Source: an uncultured Collinsella sp.
GTDB lineage: Bacteria > Actinomycetota > Coriobacteriia > Coriobacteriales > Coriobacteriaceae
DNA length: 26,158 bases
Assembly: GCA_934630855.1 (NCBI GenBank)
Contig: CAKTWW010000031.1
Span: 1 to 26,158 of the forward strand
Reading direction: 5' to 3'
The position numbers and the translations under genes are program-made. How positions within the stretch are numbered: the first letter of the stretch is position 1; each line of letters begins with the position of its first letter. A model generated the notes under the pieces. That model was not told where the DNA came from and searched no databases. It saw only the letters and a program-made list of their open reading frames with translations. Shown here in pieces: positions 8,635 through 16,293 of this stretch.

Positions 8635-9933
8635 ATGGCCAAGAGCAGGTACGCCGATGCCACTAAGGCCGCTCGCAGGGCCGCGATGTCAGCCCACAAA
8701 GCCACGTCTGCCAGCAAGGACGCCGCGTACGCGGCCGCGCAGCCGTCCGCGAGCGACAACGCCGCGCCCGCCCGCGACGCCCGCCGCGACGAGCTGACGC
8801 ACGTGGACGCCAAGGGCGAGGTGCGCATGGTCGACGTGTCCGACAAGGCCGAGACGCACCGCATCGCCATCGCCGAGGGCACCATCCTCATGCATCCCGA
8901 GACGCAGGCGATGGTGCTGCAGGACCGCGCCAAAAAGGGTGACGTGCTAGCTTGCGCGCGCGTAGCGGGCATCATGGCCATCAAGCGCACGAGCGACATC
9001 ATCCCCATGTGCCACCCACTGCTCATCACCAAGAGCAAGTGCGATATCGAGCCCATCGCTCCGGCGGGAATGCCGGCCGACGAGACGCCCGAGGGCTGGG
9101 CGCCGGCGCGCTCGGACGGGCAGGTCGGCTTTCACGTGCTGGTCACGGCGGGCGTGACGGGCAAGACCGGCATTGAGATGGAAGCGCTGACCGGCGCGAG
9201 CGCCGCGTGTCTGACCATCTACGACATGTGCAAGGCCGTCGACCGCGGCATGGAAATCGTCGACGTGCGCCTGCTGCACAAGGAGGGCGGCCGTTCGGGC
9301 GTGTGGGATCGCGCAGAGCGCCAGGCGGCTGCTATTGAGTCCATGGCTGCCGACGGCGCTGTGCCCGCGAGCACACCCGCTGCCGCCGCGCCCGCGCCCA
9401 CCCCGGCCGTCCCCGCGATCGCGTTTATCGGCTACCAAAACTCGGGCAAGACCACACTTGTCGAGAAGGTCATCGCCGAGCTTACCCGCCGTGGCCTGCG
9501 CGTGGGTTCGCTCAAGCATCACGGGCACCATGGCTTCGATATCGATGTGCCCGCCAAGGATACCTGGCGCCATCACCAGGCGGGATCCAAGCACGTGGGC
9601 CTCATTTGCGCCACGCGCTGGGCGGAGTACGCCGACACGCGCGAGGAGGACGAGATGCCTGCGCGCGAGCTGCTGTCGCGCTACAACGACGTCGATGTGG
9701 TGATCATTGAGGGCTATAAGACCGAGGGCTTCGACAATATCGTGGTCGCGCGCTCCGGTGTCGACCGTCTGCGCGGCAAGAGCTCGCTCGATCTGGTCGA
9801 CGGCCGCACGCTGGCCCTCGCCTGCAACGAAGCCCTAGCACGTCAGGCCTTCGACGCCGGTTTCGCGACCCGAGCCATCAACATCAACGACGCCCGAGCC
9901 ATCTGCGATTTGATTCAAGACCAGCTCGCCTAA
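8635..9933 (+). CDS. Bifunctional MoaC-MobB fusion (cyclic pyranopterin synthase / guanine dinucleotide biosynthesis GTPase)
   Basis: 432 residues from ATG 8635, eight bases after GGAGG. Residues about 1-48 are an Ala-rich basic extension (AARRAAMSAHKATSASKDAA) absent from ordinary MoaC. About 49-225 is MoaC, with IPMCHPL, GKTGIEMEALTG, YDMCKAVDRG (catalytic Asp197 and Lys200) and KEGGRSG; it turns cyclo-GTP into cyclic pyranopterin monophosphate. A Pro/Ala linker (APAPTPAVPA) joins it to MobB at about 260-432, with Walker A GYQNSGKTT (Lys272), SLKHHGHHGFDIDVP and VIIEGYKTEGF. MobB is a GTP-binding accessory to guanine dinucleotide cofactor formation. An early and a late step of the pathway are thus joined. 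Only moaA lies alongside; mobA, moeA, moaE and mogA are not in the window. The stop codon overlaps a family A palindrome. Confidence 0.94.
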   Translation: MAKSRYADATKAARRAAMSAHKATSASKDAAYAAAQPSASDNAAPARDARRDELTHVDAKGEVRMVDVSDKAETHRIAIAEGTILMHPETQAMVLQDRAKKGDVLACARVAGIMAIKRTSDIIPMCHPLLITKSKCDIEPIAPAGMPADETPEGWAPARSDGQVGFHVLVTAGVTGKTGIEMEALTGASAACLTIYDMCKAVDRGMEIVDVRLLHKEGGRSGVWDRAERQAAAIESMAADGAVPASTPAAAAPAPTPAVPAIAFIGYQNSGKTTLVEKVIAELTRRGLRVGSLKHHGHHGFDIDVPAKDTWRHHQAGSKHVGLICATRWAEYADTREEDEMPARELLSRYNDVDVVIIEGYKTEGFDNIVVARSGVDRLRGKSSLDLVDGRTLALACNEALARQAFDAGFATRAININDARAICDLIQDQLA

Positions 9934-9976
9934 AACCACCACAAAGGGGACAGGCACCTTTGTGGTGGTTTTTGCT
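9932..9976 (+). repeat. Palindromic repeat family A, copy 1 (terminator-like)
   Basis: Perfect 16-bp arms (9932-9947 and 9957-9972) enclose the loop GGACAGGCA and end in TTTTT. The arm core is CCACCACAAAGG. It overlaps the stop codon of moaC-mobB and is identical over 45 nt to the copy at 11420-11464. It can serve as an intrinsic terminator, but the fixed loop sequence suggests more than that. Confidence 0.88.
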
Positions 9977-10013
9977 TTGGTAGATGTTTGGGACATGCCT
10001 TAAAATCTACCAA
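9977..10013 (+). promoter_or_regulatory. Promoter with overlapping inverted repeat for the MFS gene
   Basis: TTGGTA (9977-9982) and TAAAAT (10001-10006) are 18 bp apart. A perfect 9-bp inverted repeat (TTGGTAGAT at 9977-9985, ATCTACCAA at 10005-10013) covers both boxes. A repressor bound here would block the promoter. About 127 bp of leader follows before the start codon, with no recognised riboswitch. Confidence 0.5.
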
Positions 10014-10140
10014 GTAGTTCGTGCTGGCAAAAACGGAGAGAAGAGGCCCGATGCGTCCTTAACGTTGCATACGGAAAGATTGAGTCGATGGTCGGTGGTC
10101 AATGCCCGCGGCCCGTATTCGTATGCAACAGGGAGCCCTC

Positions 10141-11415
10141 ATGTCTACATCTCTATTCTCAAAACCTCAACCATCGCTGTCCGCGCAGGCTAAGCGCCTG
10201 GTGGCAATGCGGTTTCTCATCTACACCGGCTTTCAAACCAGCTACTTTATCGGCGTTATCGGAACGCTCACCTATGCGGACGGCGCTTCGGTCGTCGCGA
10301 CGTCGCTGGCCGTTCTGTTTATGAACGTCTTCGTAATCCTGGGGTCCTTTGCGGGTGGCGCGGCGCTCGACGCCTGGGGCCCGCGCCGCCATTTTATGCT
10401 AAGCATCGTCGGCACGCTTGCAACGGGCGCGGCAATCATCGCCTTTGGCAGCGCGACCGAGACAGTCCTTGCCGGCGCGGCGCTCTTGGGTTTTGTGATG
10501 GGATTCGCCCAGCCCATCGCCACGTCCTATCCGGCCTATCTTACCGACGACCCCGTCGAACTCAAAGACATCAACTCCACCATCACCATGTTCTCCAACT
10601 TGAGCATTATCGTTGGCCCCACGCTGGGCGGCTTTGTCGCGGCTGCGGCATCGTCGCGCGCGGTGTTCGTGCTCATGATACTGTTCACCCTGCTCGCGCT
10701 CATTGCCGGCTGGGGCTTTAAGCCGAGGGCAAGTCGTGTCGTCGGACAGGCGGATGCCGATTCGGCAGAGGAGGGGGAGCACGCGGGGCAGGCTAATCGC
10801 TCCAACCCCAGCACGTCCGCTCGCGCCACCTTCGCGGCCAGCATCAAGACGGTCTTCACCAACAGCGTCCTCGCGCTACTTTTCTGCATTATCTTCCTTT
10901 CGAACTTTGGCTACGGAGCCTTCGATCCGCTGGAGTCGTTCTTCTATCGCGACGTCCTGCACGTCGGCGTCGAATGGATGGGCTGGCTCTCGTCGGCCTG
11001 CGGTGTGGGCGCGGTGCTGGGCGCCGTGGTCGCGCTCCGCATGCCGCCGCGCCTCGTCAGCCTTAAAACGCTGCTCGTGGCGCTTATGTCTGTAGGCCTG
11101 GGAAGCCTGCTTTATGTGGGCACGCCGTACGTGGGCGTGGCCCTTATTGGTCAGATCGCCCTGGGCGTGGCCTGGGGCGTCGTCAACCCGCTCCATAACA
11201 CCATTGTGCAAACGACTGCCCCGCTCGAGCAGCTCGGTCGCGTCAACTCGGTCATGGGCTTTGGCAACATGTTCGCCGGCGTGGCCCCGCTGGCGATTGC
11301 CCCGTGGCTGGCAGCAACATTTGGCGTGCAGCAGACACTCGTAGGCGCGGGCCTGGTCGTAACGGCAGTTCCCGCAGCGCTGCTGCTGTTTGGACACAAA
11401 CACCTGGATCGCTAA
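10141..11415 (+). CDS. Major facilitator superfamily transporter
   Basis: 424 residues from ATG 10141, with GGGAG six bases upstream; a start 39 bases earlier in the same frame lacks a ribosome site. About 12 hydrophobic helices fall in two halves separated by a charged loop (about residues 200-230). The loop between helices 2 and 3 has a weak form of the MFS motif (GGAALDAWGPRRHF). A second half motif is visible in MPPRLVSLKTLL near residue 305. The length and the TSYPAYLTDDPVELKDINSTI segment fit the efflux-type MFS permeases common in actinobacteria. No substrate can be assigned and no pathway genes are next to it. It is probably a single-gene transcript ending in the family A hairpin that starts four bases after the stop. 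Confidence 0.88.
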   Translation: MSTSLFSKPQPSLSAQAKRLVAMRFLIYTGFQTSYFIGVIGTLTYADGASVVATSLAVLFMNVFVILGSFAGGAALDAWGPRRHFMLSIVGTLATGAAIIAFGSATETVLAGAALLGFVMGFAQPIATSYPAYLTDDPVELKDINSTITMFSNLSIIVGPTLGGFVAAAASSRAVFVLMILFTLLALIAGWGFKPRASRVVGQADADSAEEGEHAGQANRSNPSTSARATFAASIKTVFTNSVLALLFCIIFLSNFGYGAFDPLESFFYRDVLHVGVEWMGWLSSACGVGAVLGAVVALRMPPRLVSLKTLLVALMSVGLGSLLYVGTPYVGVALIGQIALGVAWGVVNPLHNTIVQTTAPLEQLGRVNSVMGFGNMFAGVAPLAIAPWLAATFGVQQTLVGAGLVVTAVPAALLLFGHKHLDR

Positions 11416-11419
11416 CACC

Positions 11420-11464
11420 AAAACCACCACAAAGGGGACAGGCACCTTTGTGGTGGTTTTTGCT
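11420..11464 (+). repeat. Palindromic repeat family A, copy 2 (terminator-like)
   Basis: Perfect 16-bp arms (11420-11435 and 11445-11460), loop GGACAGGCA, then a T run. It begins 4 nt after the MFS stop codon. It is identical over 45 nt to the copy at 9932-9976, although the flanks are unrelated. Confidence 0.88.
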
Positions 11465-11550
11465 CTAGCTGGCTTCGACTGAACTTTGGCATACCATGTT
11501 GCACGCGCGAATGCGCATCCAACACCGCCACGCAACCCAGAAAGGGCCCC

Positions 11551-12372
11551 ATGGACGCCACATTCAGCCACATCAAAGCCGTGTTCTGCGATATTGACGG
11601 CACGCTGCTCACGAGCCAGCACACGGTGTCCCCGCGCACCGTGGCGGCGATCCGCGCCCTGCGCGAGCGCGGCGTGCTCTTTGGCCTGTGCACCGGGCGC
11701 GACGCCCACGCGACCGAGGCTATGTACAAGCTCTGGGGTATCGAAGGCCTGGTGGACGTGCTCGTGGGCTGCGGCGGCGCCGAGGTCATCGACCGCGCGC
11801 ACGGCATTAACGAGCTGAGCTATCCGCTGCCGGGCGAGACCATCGCGCGCATCTGCAAGCACATGGCGGACCTTCCGGCAACGCCCGTCTGCCCCCGAGA
11901 CGGCGTGTTCTACGTGCCCGAGAGCAACGCGTGCGTCGAGCACCTGTCGCGCGTCGACGGTGTGCCCTACCAGGTGGTCGATTTTGCCGAGTTTTTGCGC
12001 GAGCCGCAGCCCAAGGTGATGTTTGCCATGGCACCCGAGGTAATGCCGCGGGTGATTGAGCGGGCGTCGACGTTTGCCGATAACACTGTTAAGGCGGCGG
12101 CCCTGCAAACCACGCAGCGGCTCTACGAGTTCATGGATCCGCGCGTGTCCAAGACGCGCGGCCTTGTGCGCGTGGCGGAGCTCAACGACATGGAGCTTAC
12201 GAACATCTGCGTGTTTGGTGATGCCGATAACGACACCTGCATGGTGGCTGACGCCGGCGTGGGCGTGGCTATGGCAAACGGCAGCGACGCGACCCGTGCC
12301 GCCACCGATTTTGTAACCGCCAGCAACGACGAAGACGGCATCGCGATCTTTATTCAGGAGCATCTGCTGTAG
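11551..12372 (+). CDS. Cof-type HAD-IIB family hydrolase (sugar or nucleotide phosphatase)
   Basis: 273-residue cytoplasmic phosphatase of the haloacid dehalogenase superfamily, close to the usual Cof length of about 270. Motif I is FCDIDGTLL (nucleophile Asp14, acid Asp16), motif II is LCTGRD near residue 49, motif III Lys is in PQPKVMF near 155, and motif IV is GDADNDTCM (Asp224, Asp226, Asp228) binding Mg2+. The large cap between motifs II and III places it in class IIB. The end, GVAMANGSDATRAATDFVTASNDEDGIA, is the family signature. The start is ATG 11551 with AAAGGG upstream. Such enzymes dephosphorylate sugar phosphates, PLP or flavin nucleotides; the substrate here is unknown. It stands alone between two family A palindromes. 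Confidence 0.92.
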   Translation: MDATFSHIKAVFCDIDGTLLTSQHTVSPRTVAAIRALRERGVLFGLCTGRDAHATEAMYKLWGIEGLVDVLVGCGGAEVIDRAHGINELSYPLPGETIARICKHMADLPATPVCPRDGVFYVPESNACVEHLSRVDGVPYQVVDFAEFLREPQPKVMFAMAPEVMPRVIERASTFADNTVKAAALQTTQRLYEFMDPRVSKTRGLVRVAELNDMELTNICVFGDADNDTCMVADAGVGVAMANGSDATRAATDFVTASNDEDGIAIFIQEHLL

Positions 12373-12386
12373 CGATCGGGCGAGAA

Positions 12387-12419
12387 CCGCCGCAAAGGGG
12401 ACAGGCACCTTTGCGGCGG
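12387..12419 (+). repeat. Palindromic repeat family A, copy 3 (covarying stem)
   Basis: Perfect 12-bp arms CCGCCGCAAAGG (12387-12398) and CCTTTGCGGCGG (12408-12419) around the same loop, GGACAGGCA. Compared with copies 1 and 2, two A:T pairs are G:C here on both arms, a compensatory change. It begins 14 nt after the HAD gene stop, with no T run downstream. Confidence 0.85.
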
Positions 12420-12421
12420 CC

Positions 12422-12878
12422 TCAGGCAATTTAGGCGAATTGATGCCTAAATCTGCGCGAAAAGTCAAATATGGTTGTCTGAACATCACGTTTCTAACCA
12501 CCGATGGGTTAAAGATATTCTCATCAGTTTAGTAGGATATTCTTCCCGGTTAATGACCTACCGCTCACGGTCGATTTTCGACCGTTCACAGGATGTTTGC
12601 TCTTGAGCAAAATGTTGTGCAGATAAATAAAATGCTATTAAAAAACTGATAACTAACTTAATTACCAGTAGAAACAGACAATTTATAGCGAATAAACGAA
12701 GGCAAATCTGAACAATTGTCAAGAGAATTGAGAACTCGCTACAAAACTATCGGTTTTTGTTGCACAGATGTTTAAACAATAATTACAATAGCATTATTAA
12801 GCGAGCGCAATTACAGATTGCGCAGATACGTTTGATAGGGAAAGAGCAAGATCGCGGTCTCTTGGGGAGGAGACATCG
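12422..12878 (+). promoter_or_regulatory. AT-rich control region of the pilus operon
   Basis: No credible gene lies here. The stretch is far more AT-rich than the genes around it. It holds inverted repeats at 12429-12452 (ATTTAGGC arms), 12567-12585 (ACGGTCGA arms, 3-nt loop), 12597-12610 (TTGCTC arms) and 12805-12823 (GCGCAAT arms). The heptamer GATATTC is repeated directly at 12514-12520 and 12536-12542, 22 bp apart, about two helical turns. The best promoter is TTGCAC (12760-12765), 18 bp, TACAAT (12784-12789). Transcription would start near 12796, so the 12805-12823 hairpin would lie in the leader RNA. Confidence 0.6.
12760..12789 (+). promoter_or_regulatory. Probable promoter of the pilus operon
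   Basis: TTGCAC at 12760-12765 and TACAAT at 12784-12789 with an 18-bp spacer, about 90 bp before the adhesin start codon. The start codon itself has a strong GGGGAGGA ribosome site (12864-12871). Confidence 0.55.
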
Positions 12879-14360
12879 ATGAAAGCGAATTCAGACAAAT
12901 CTAAGCAGAGTAAAAAAGCGACGCGCCGTGTACTGGCAGGCGTTTTGTGCGGAGCATCCGTTTTGAGCCTGGTGCTGTCGCTCGTCATGCCTCCGATCTC
13001 GCAGGCCATTGCCAACGATGCCCAGACCGAAGAAACTGTGACGGGGGATTCCTCAAGTGAGTCTACTGGTGTAGAAAACACCAACAACGGGGATACCGAA
13101 AAGCTGAATAGCGGCGAGACCGAGGGCGACGAAGCCCACCCTTCAAATGGTGTTGAGCAGGGTCAGCCTGAAGGTAAGCTGCAGGCCGAAGATGGCGAGT
13201 TGTCGGATGGCAATGCCGTAATGCCGGAAGGCGGGCAGACTAAAACGGCATCCACTGAAATACGAACAGCTGACGACTTGAAAGACCTGGCGAATGCAAG
13301 CGGTGTTGCTAACTTCAAGCTTATGAATGATATTGATACCAGCGAGACAATTCAGCTCAATAATAGCGTCATTAATATCACACTGGACCTAAACGGCTGC
13401 AAGATTAAGCATAAGAGTCAAGATCAGCCTTTGTTCAATATCACCGGTGGCGCGACACTTACAATTAAGGATTCTGTGCAGACGGAGGAAAAGGTCGGTA
13501 ACGGCCAGCCGCTAAATGATCAGGGACAGAATTTAACTCCCGCCAATTATGGCAAGGAAGCCACACTGTCTTACGACAACGATGGCATTCCGACTTACCT
13601 TTCCTACTATGTGACCGAATCGTCCCCAGAAGGAACGGGCACAACCGAGTCGCTGGTAGAGCATGGTATTGATATTAAAGGTGAAGGCGATATTAAAGGT
13701 AAGGGCGCCATCGTGGCATGCGGTGGCTCTGAAAGACTGAAGCTCATCAATATCAAGGACGGCGGTCATTTCAGTCTTGAGAGCGGCGTGCTCACACAAC
13801 AGAAAGACTACAAGGTCCGAAGCCTGGTGTACGCGGAGAGTGGCTCGACCGTCAATATGAACGGTGGTTACGTTTGTGGAGGTTTTTGTCCGTACAATGG
13901 TGCCGGCGCAGGAATATCTGTCGATAATTCGACTCTTATCATTTCTAACGGCGTAATTGCCGGCAACCGCGCTCCTAGTGGCGGCGGTGTATATGCCAAT
14001 AATGGGTCTGCAGTCACAGTGACCGGCGGCGTAATCTCCGGTAATAGCACGCTTGATGGCATGAACGGATTTGGCGGCGGCATCATGGCCGAAAATGGCG
14101 GCAGCGTTACTATTTCTGGCGGTTACATTACGAACAATTACTATGCTAATTTCTGCGGTAGTGATGGCAATGGTTGTCATGGCGGCGCTGGGCTTGCTGC
14201 CAAAAACGGCGTCCATGTCACCATTTCTGGTGGCCAGATTACTGGCAATTATTCTGAAGAAGCTGGTGGCGGCGTTTACGTTACCGATGTTGGTCGACAA
14301 GGGTGGTCTCGCAAGGATACGGCATGGCTCAGGATTACGGGGGGGAACTATTGCCTCTAA
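12879..14360 (+). CDS. Large beta-helix surface adhesin / pilus tip protein, N-terminal part, ended by a frameshift at a G7 tract
   Basis: As written, 493 residues. A signal peptide with a basic N-region and hydrophobic core ends near ISQAIA (about residue 45). An acidic, low-complexity segment (50-125) follows, then a right-handed parallel beta-helix built from repeats such as VTGGVISGN, ISGGYITNN and ISGGQITGN with GGGV/GGGI turns (about 125-490). The frame ends five codons after a run of seven G (14339-14345), at TAA 14358-14360. The next frame continues the same repeat pattern without a break (ITGGTIASN) to a sorting signal 1.95 kb further on. With six G the two parts form one protein of about 1137 residues. 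As it stands the product would be secreted without a wall anchor. First gene of the pilus operon, so probably the tip adhesin. Confidence 0.85.
   Translation: MKANSDKSKQSKKATRRVLAGVLCGASVLSLVLSLVMPPISQAIANDAQTEETVTGDSSSESTGVENTNNGDTEKLNSGETEGDEAHPSNGVEQGQPEGKLQAEDGELSDGNAVMPEGGQTKTASTEIRTADDLKDLANASGVANFKLMNDIDTSETIQLNNSVINITLDLNGCKIKHKSQDQPLFNITGGATLTIKDSVQTEEKVGNGQPLNDQGQNLTPANYGKEATLSYDNDGIPTYLSYYVTESSPEGTGTTESLVEHGIDIKGEGDIKGKGAIVACGGSERLKLINIKDGGHFSLESGVLTQQKDYKVRSLVYAESGSTVNMNGGYVCGGFCPYNGAGAGISVDNSTLIISNGVIAGNRAPSGGGVYANNGSAVTVTGGVISGNSTLDGMNGFGGGIMAENGGSVTISGGYITNNYYANFCGSDGNGCHGGAGLAAKNGVHVTISGGQITGNYSEEAGGGVYVTDVGRQGWSRKDTAWLRITGGNYCL
14339..14345 (+). repeat. Homopolymeric G7 tract at the adhesin frameshift point
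   Basis: Seven consecutive G inside the coding sequence of a surface protein, exactly where the reading frame must change by one base to continue. Six or nine G would restore the frame. Poly-G tracts in surface genes are a known substrate of slipped-strand phase variation; a homopolymer sequencing error would look the same. Confidence 0.75.
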
Positions 14361-16293
14361 CGTGAGCTACCGATCTGAAGGTGCCGGCATCCGAGTGGGC
14401 CAGATGGTTGACGCGATGATAAATGGAGCGTCAAAAGATAGCCCAGTCTACATCACTCATAACCACTGCATGTCTCGCTTTGACTGGGGCGGAGGCGGCA
14501 TCTTCGTCCAGGGCGATTCGAACACTGCATCTAATGCGGGTAGGCTATTTGTCTATAACTCATATATAAGCAGTAATGAGGCCGGTGGCTACGGTGGCGG
14601 CGTTGCGGTTTGCCCGACGGGTAAGACTTTGGTGACAAACACCGACGGCACGGCGATTTTTGGCAATAGAGCCGCTGACGCGAGCAAGCAATATGACGAG
14701 ACGTACGATTCAGCTAATAATACGGGCAATAACGGTACGCCCCATCTTTCTGGCGGCGGTCACGGCAAGAATCAAGATATTGATGCCTACAATAAAGATG
14801 TATTTCGCACGAACGGCCATGCGGATTTCTTCCTTGCTGCAACGGGCCACAGCGATCCAATCGCAGCGGTAATCGGCAAGATGCTTGGCGGTGGAGACGC
14901 CAAGTATTCGGGAAGCATTGAACTTGAAAAGAAGATTAGTATTCCGGCTAATGGTGGTGTTCAGGTCAAGAATAGTATCGGCTTATCTTCGGGTGTTAAT
15001 GCCGGAGATGATGCTGCGACGGCTGCGCAGGGTCTTGCCACAACCTTCATCACTGGCAACTATTCCTGGAACCATGGTGGCGGCATCATGTCGAATGGTG
15101 ACCTGTACTTGGGTCAGCCAGCGGATATGTACGTCTACCCAAGCCTTAAGCTAAAGGCAACCAAGGCGTTGGACGGCCGCGACCTCGAAGATGGGGAGTT
15201 CTCCTTTACTGTCTACCGCAAGGATTCGGTTGATCCTTTCGCTGGCGGGGTATTCAATCATGACGTTTGCACCCCGGTTGGAACTGCAAGTAATGTTGAT
15301 GGAGGCAACATCACGTTTAACCTTGGTGAACAGTTTGCAGCGAACAGTACGGCTGGCCCGGTTACATATTACCTAGTCGAAAATGCCGGAAAGGTTTCCG
15401 GCATCACATACGACCCCGCCGTGTACGAGATTAAGGTGACAGTCGAAGACCACACGACTGTGCTCATGCCTGTTCCGACTCGGGACGATCCGAACAAGAC
15501 CATAGAGCTCAAAATCCATAACTACGAGATTAAAGACGTGAGCGCGGTCGAGCATCCCAAGGGCGAAACTGACTACCGGGACGCTAGCGTGCAAGCAGAT
15601 GCTACTGAGGGCTATTATTCGATTGTCGGCTCCGACGGGGGAAGGACCTTCACCAACAAGTACACCCCGTATGACTCGAAGGGTTCCTGGGCCCCTAAGG
15701 CAACTAAGGTCGTTAAGGGTAGCGAGATGAAGGAGTTTACGCTTCAACTTGCGACTGACAGCGAGTTTAAGACTATCGTTAGTAGCAAGTCCACCACTGC
15801 TGGTGGCGACAATCCTCTGACCCTGGGCTTCGACCCGATTGAGTACAAACTCGAACAACTCGACAAACTCGAGACTGACCCAACGGGTCGCGGTGCAAGC
15901 AAAACCTTTACTTATTACGTTCGCGAACAGCAGCCGACCACGCCGTTTACGAACTACAAGTACGACAAGTCGGTCTATCGATTTGATGTCACGATGACGG
16001 ACCAAAAAGACGGAAAAAATATCAAGCCCACGAAGGTGACCTACACCAAGATCAAGGACGTCGACGGCAAGGATATTGCCGAAAAGGACCAGGTCCCCGT
16101 CAACTTCGACAGCGCGAATCCCGAGGAGCACGGCCCCACCTTCACCAACACCTACTCCACCTCTTTGCCCCTTTCTGGTATGTCGGGCGTCACTCTGACG
16201 TACCTTGCCGGCGCGGCGGTGCTTTGCGCTGCTGCGGCCTGGATGCACATTCGTCGCAAGGCGAATGCGAAGGGAGGTGAGCTTCGTGAATAA
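14344..16293 (+). pseudogene. Large surface adhesin, C-terminal part (out of frame with its N-terminus in this copy)
   Basis: Continuation of the adhesin in the second frame, about 649 codons with no signal peptide or ribosome site of its own, so unlikely to be made unless the frame is restored. It holds the last beta-helix turns (GGTIASNVSYRSEGAGIRV, GGGGIFVQGD, GGYGGGVAV). Two Spy0128/FctA-like pilin domains follow (SLKLKATKALDGRDLEDGEF and WAPKATKVVKGSEMKEFTLQ). In Gram-positive pilins such domains form internal Lys-Asn isopeptide bonds. The C-terminus is a complete sorting signal: LPLSG (16165-16179), hydrophobic helix (VTLTYLAGAAVLCAAAAW), basic tail (RRKANAK). An intact anchor on a stranded fragment argues for a switchable or recently broken gene rather than a decayed one. 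The last 8 bases overlap the next pilin's start. Confidence 0.8.

Noticed and set aside
9932..12419. Possible CRISPR array from repeated units
   Set aside because: Units are palindromic, 0.9-1.5 kb apart and separated by genes, with no spacers or cas genes.
10876..12501. Long minus-strand open frame across the MFS and HAD genes
   Set aside because: It spans two real genes and two palindromes and has no protein-like features.
14339..14345. Programmed ribosomal frameshift at the G7 run
   Set aside because: The required shift is +1 (or -2), there is no slippery heptamer of the -1 type and no obvious rare-codon or stop context for +1 shifting; tract-length variation or sequence error is simpler.
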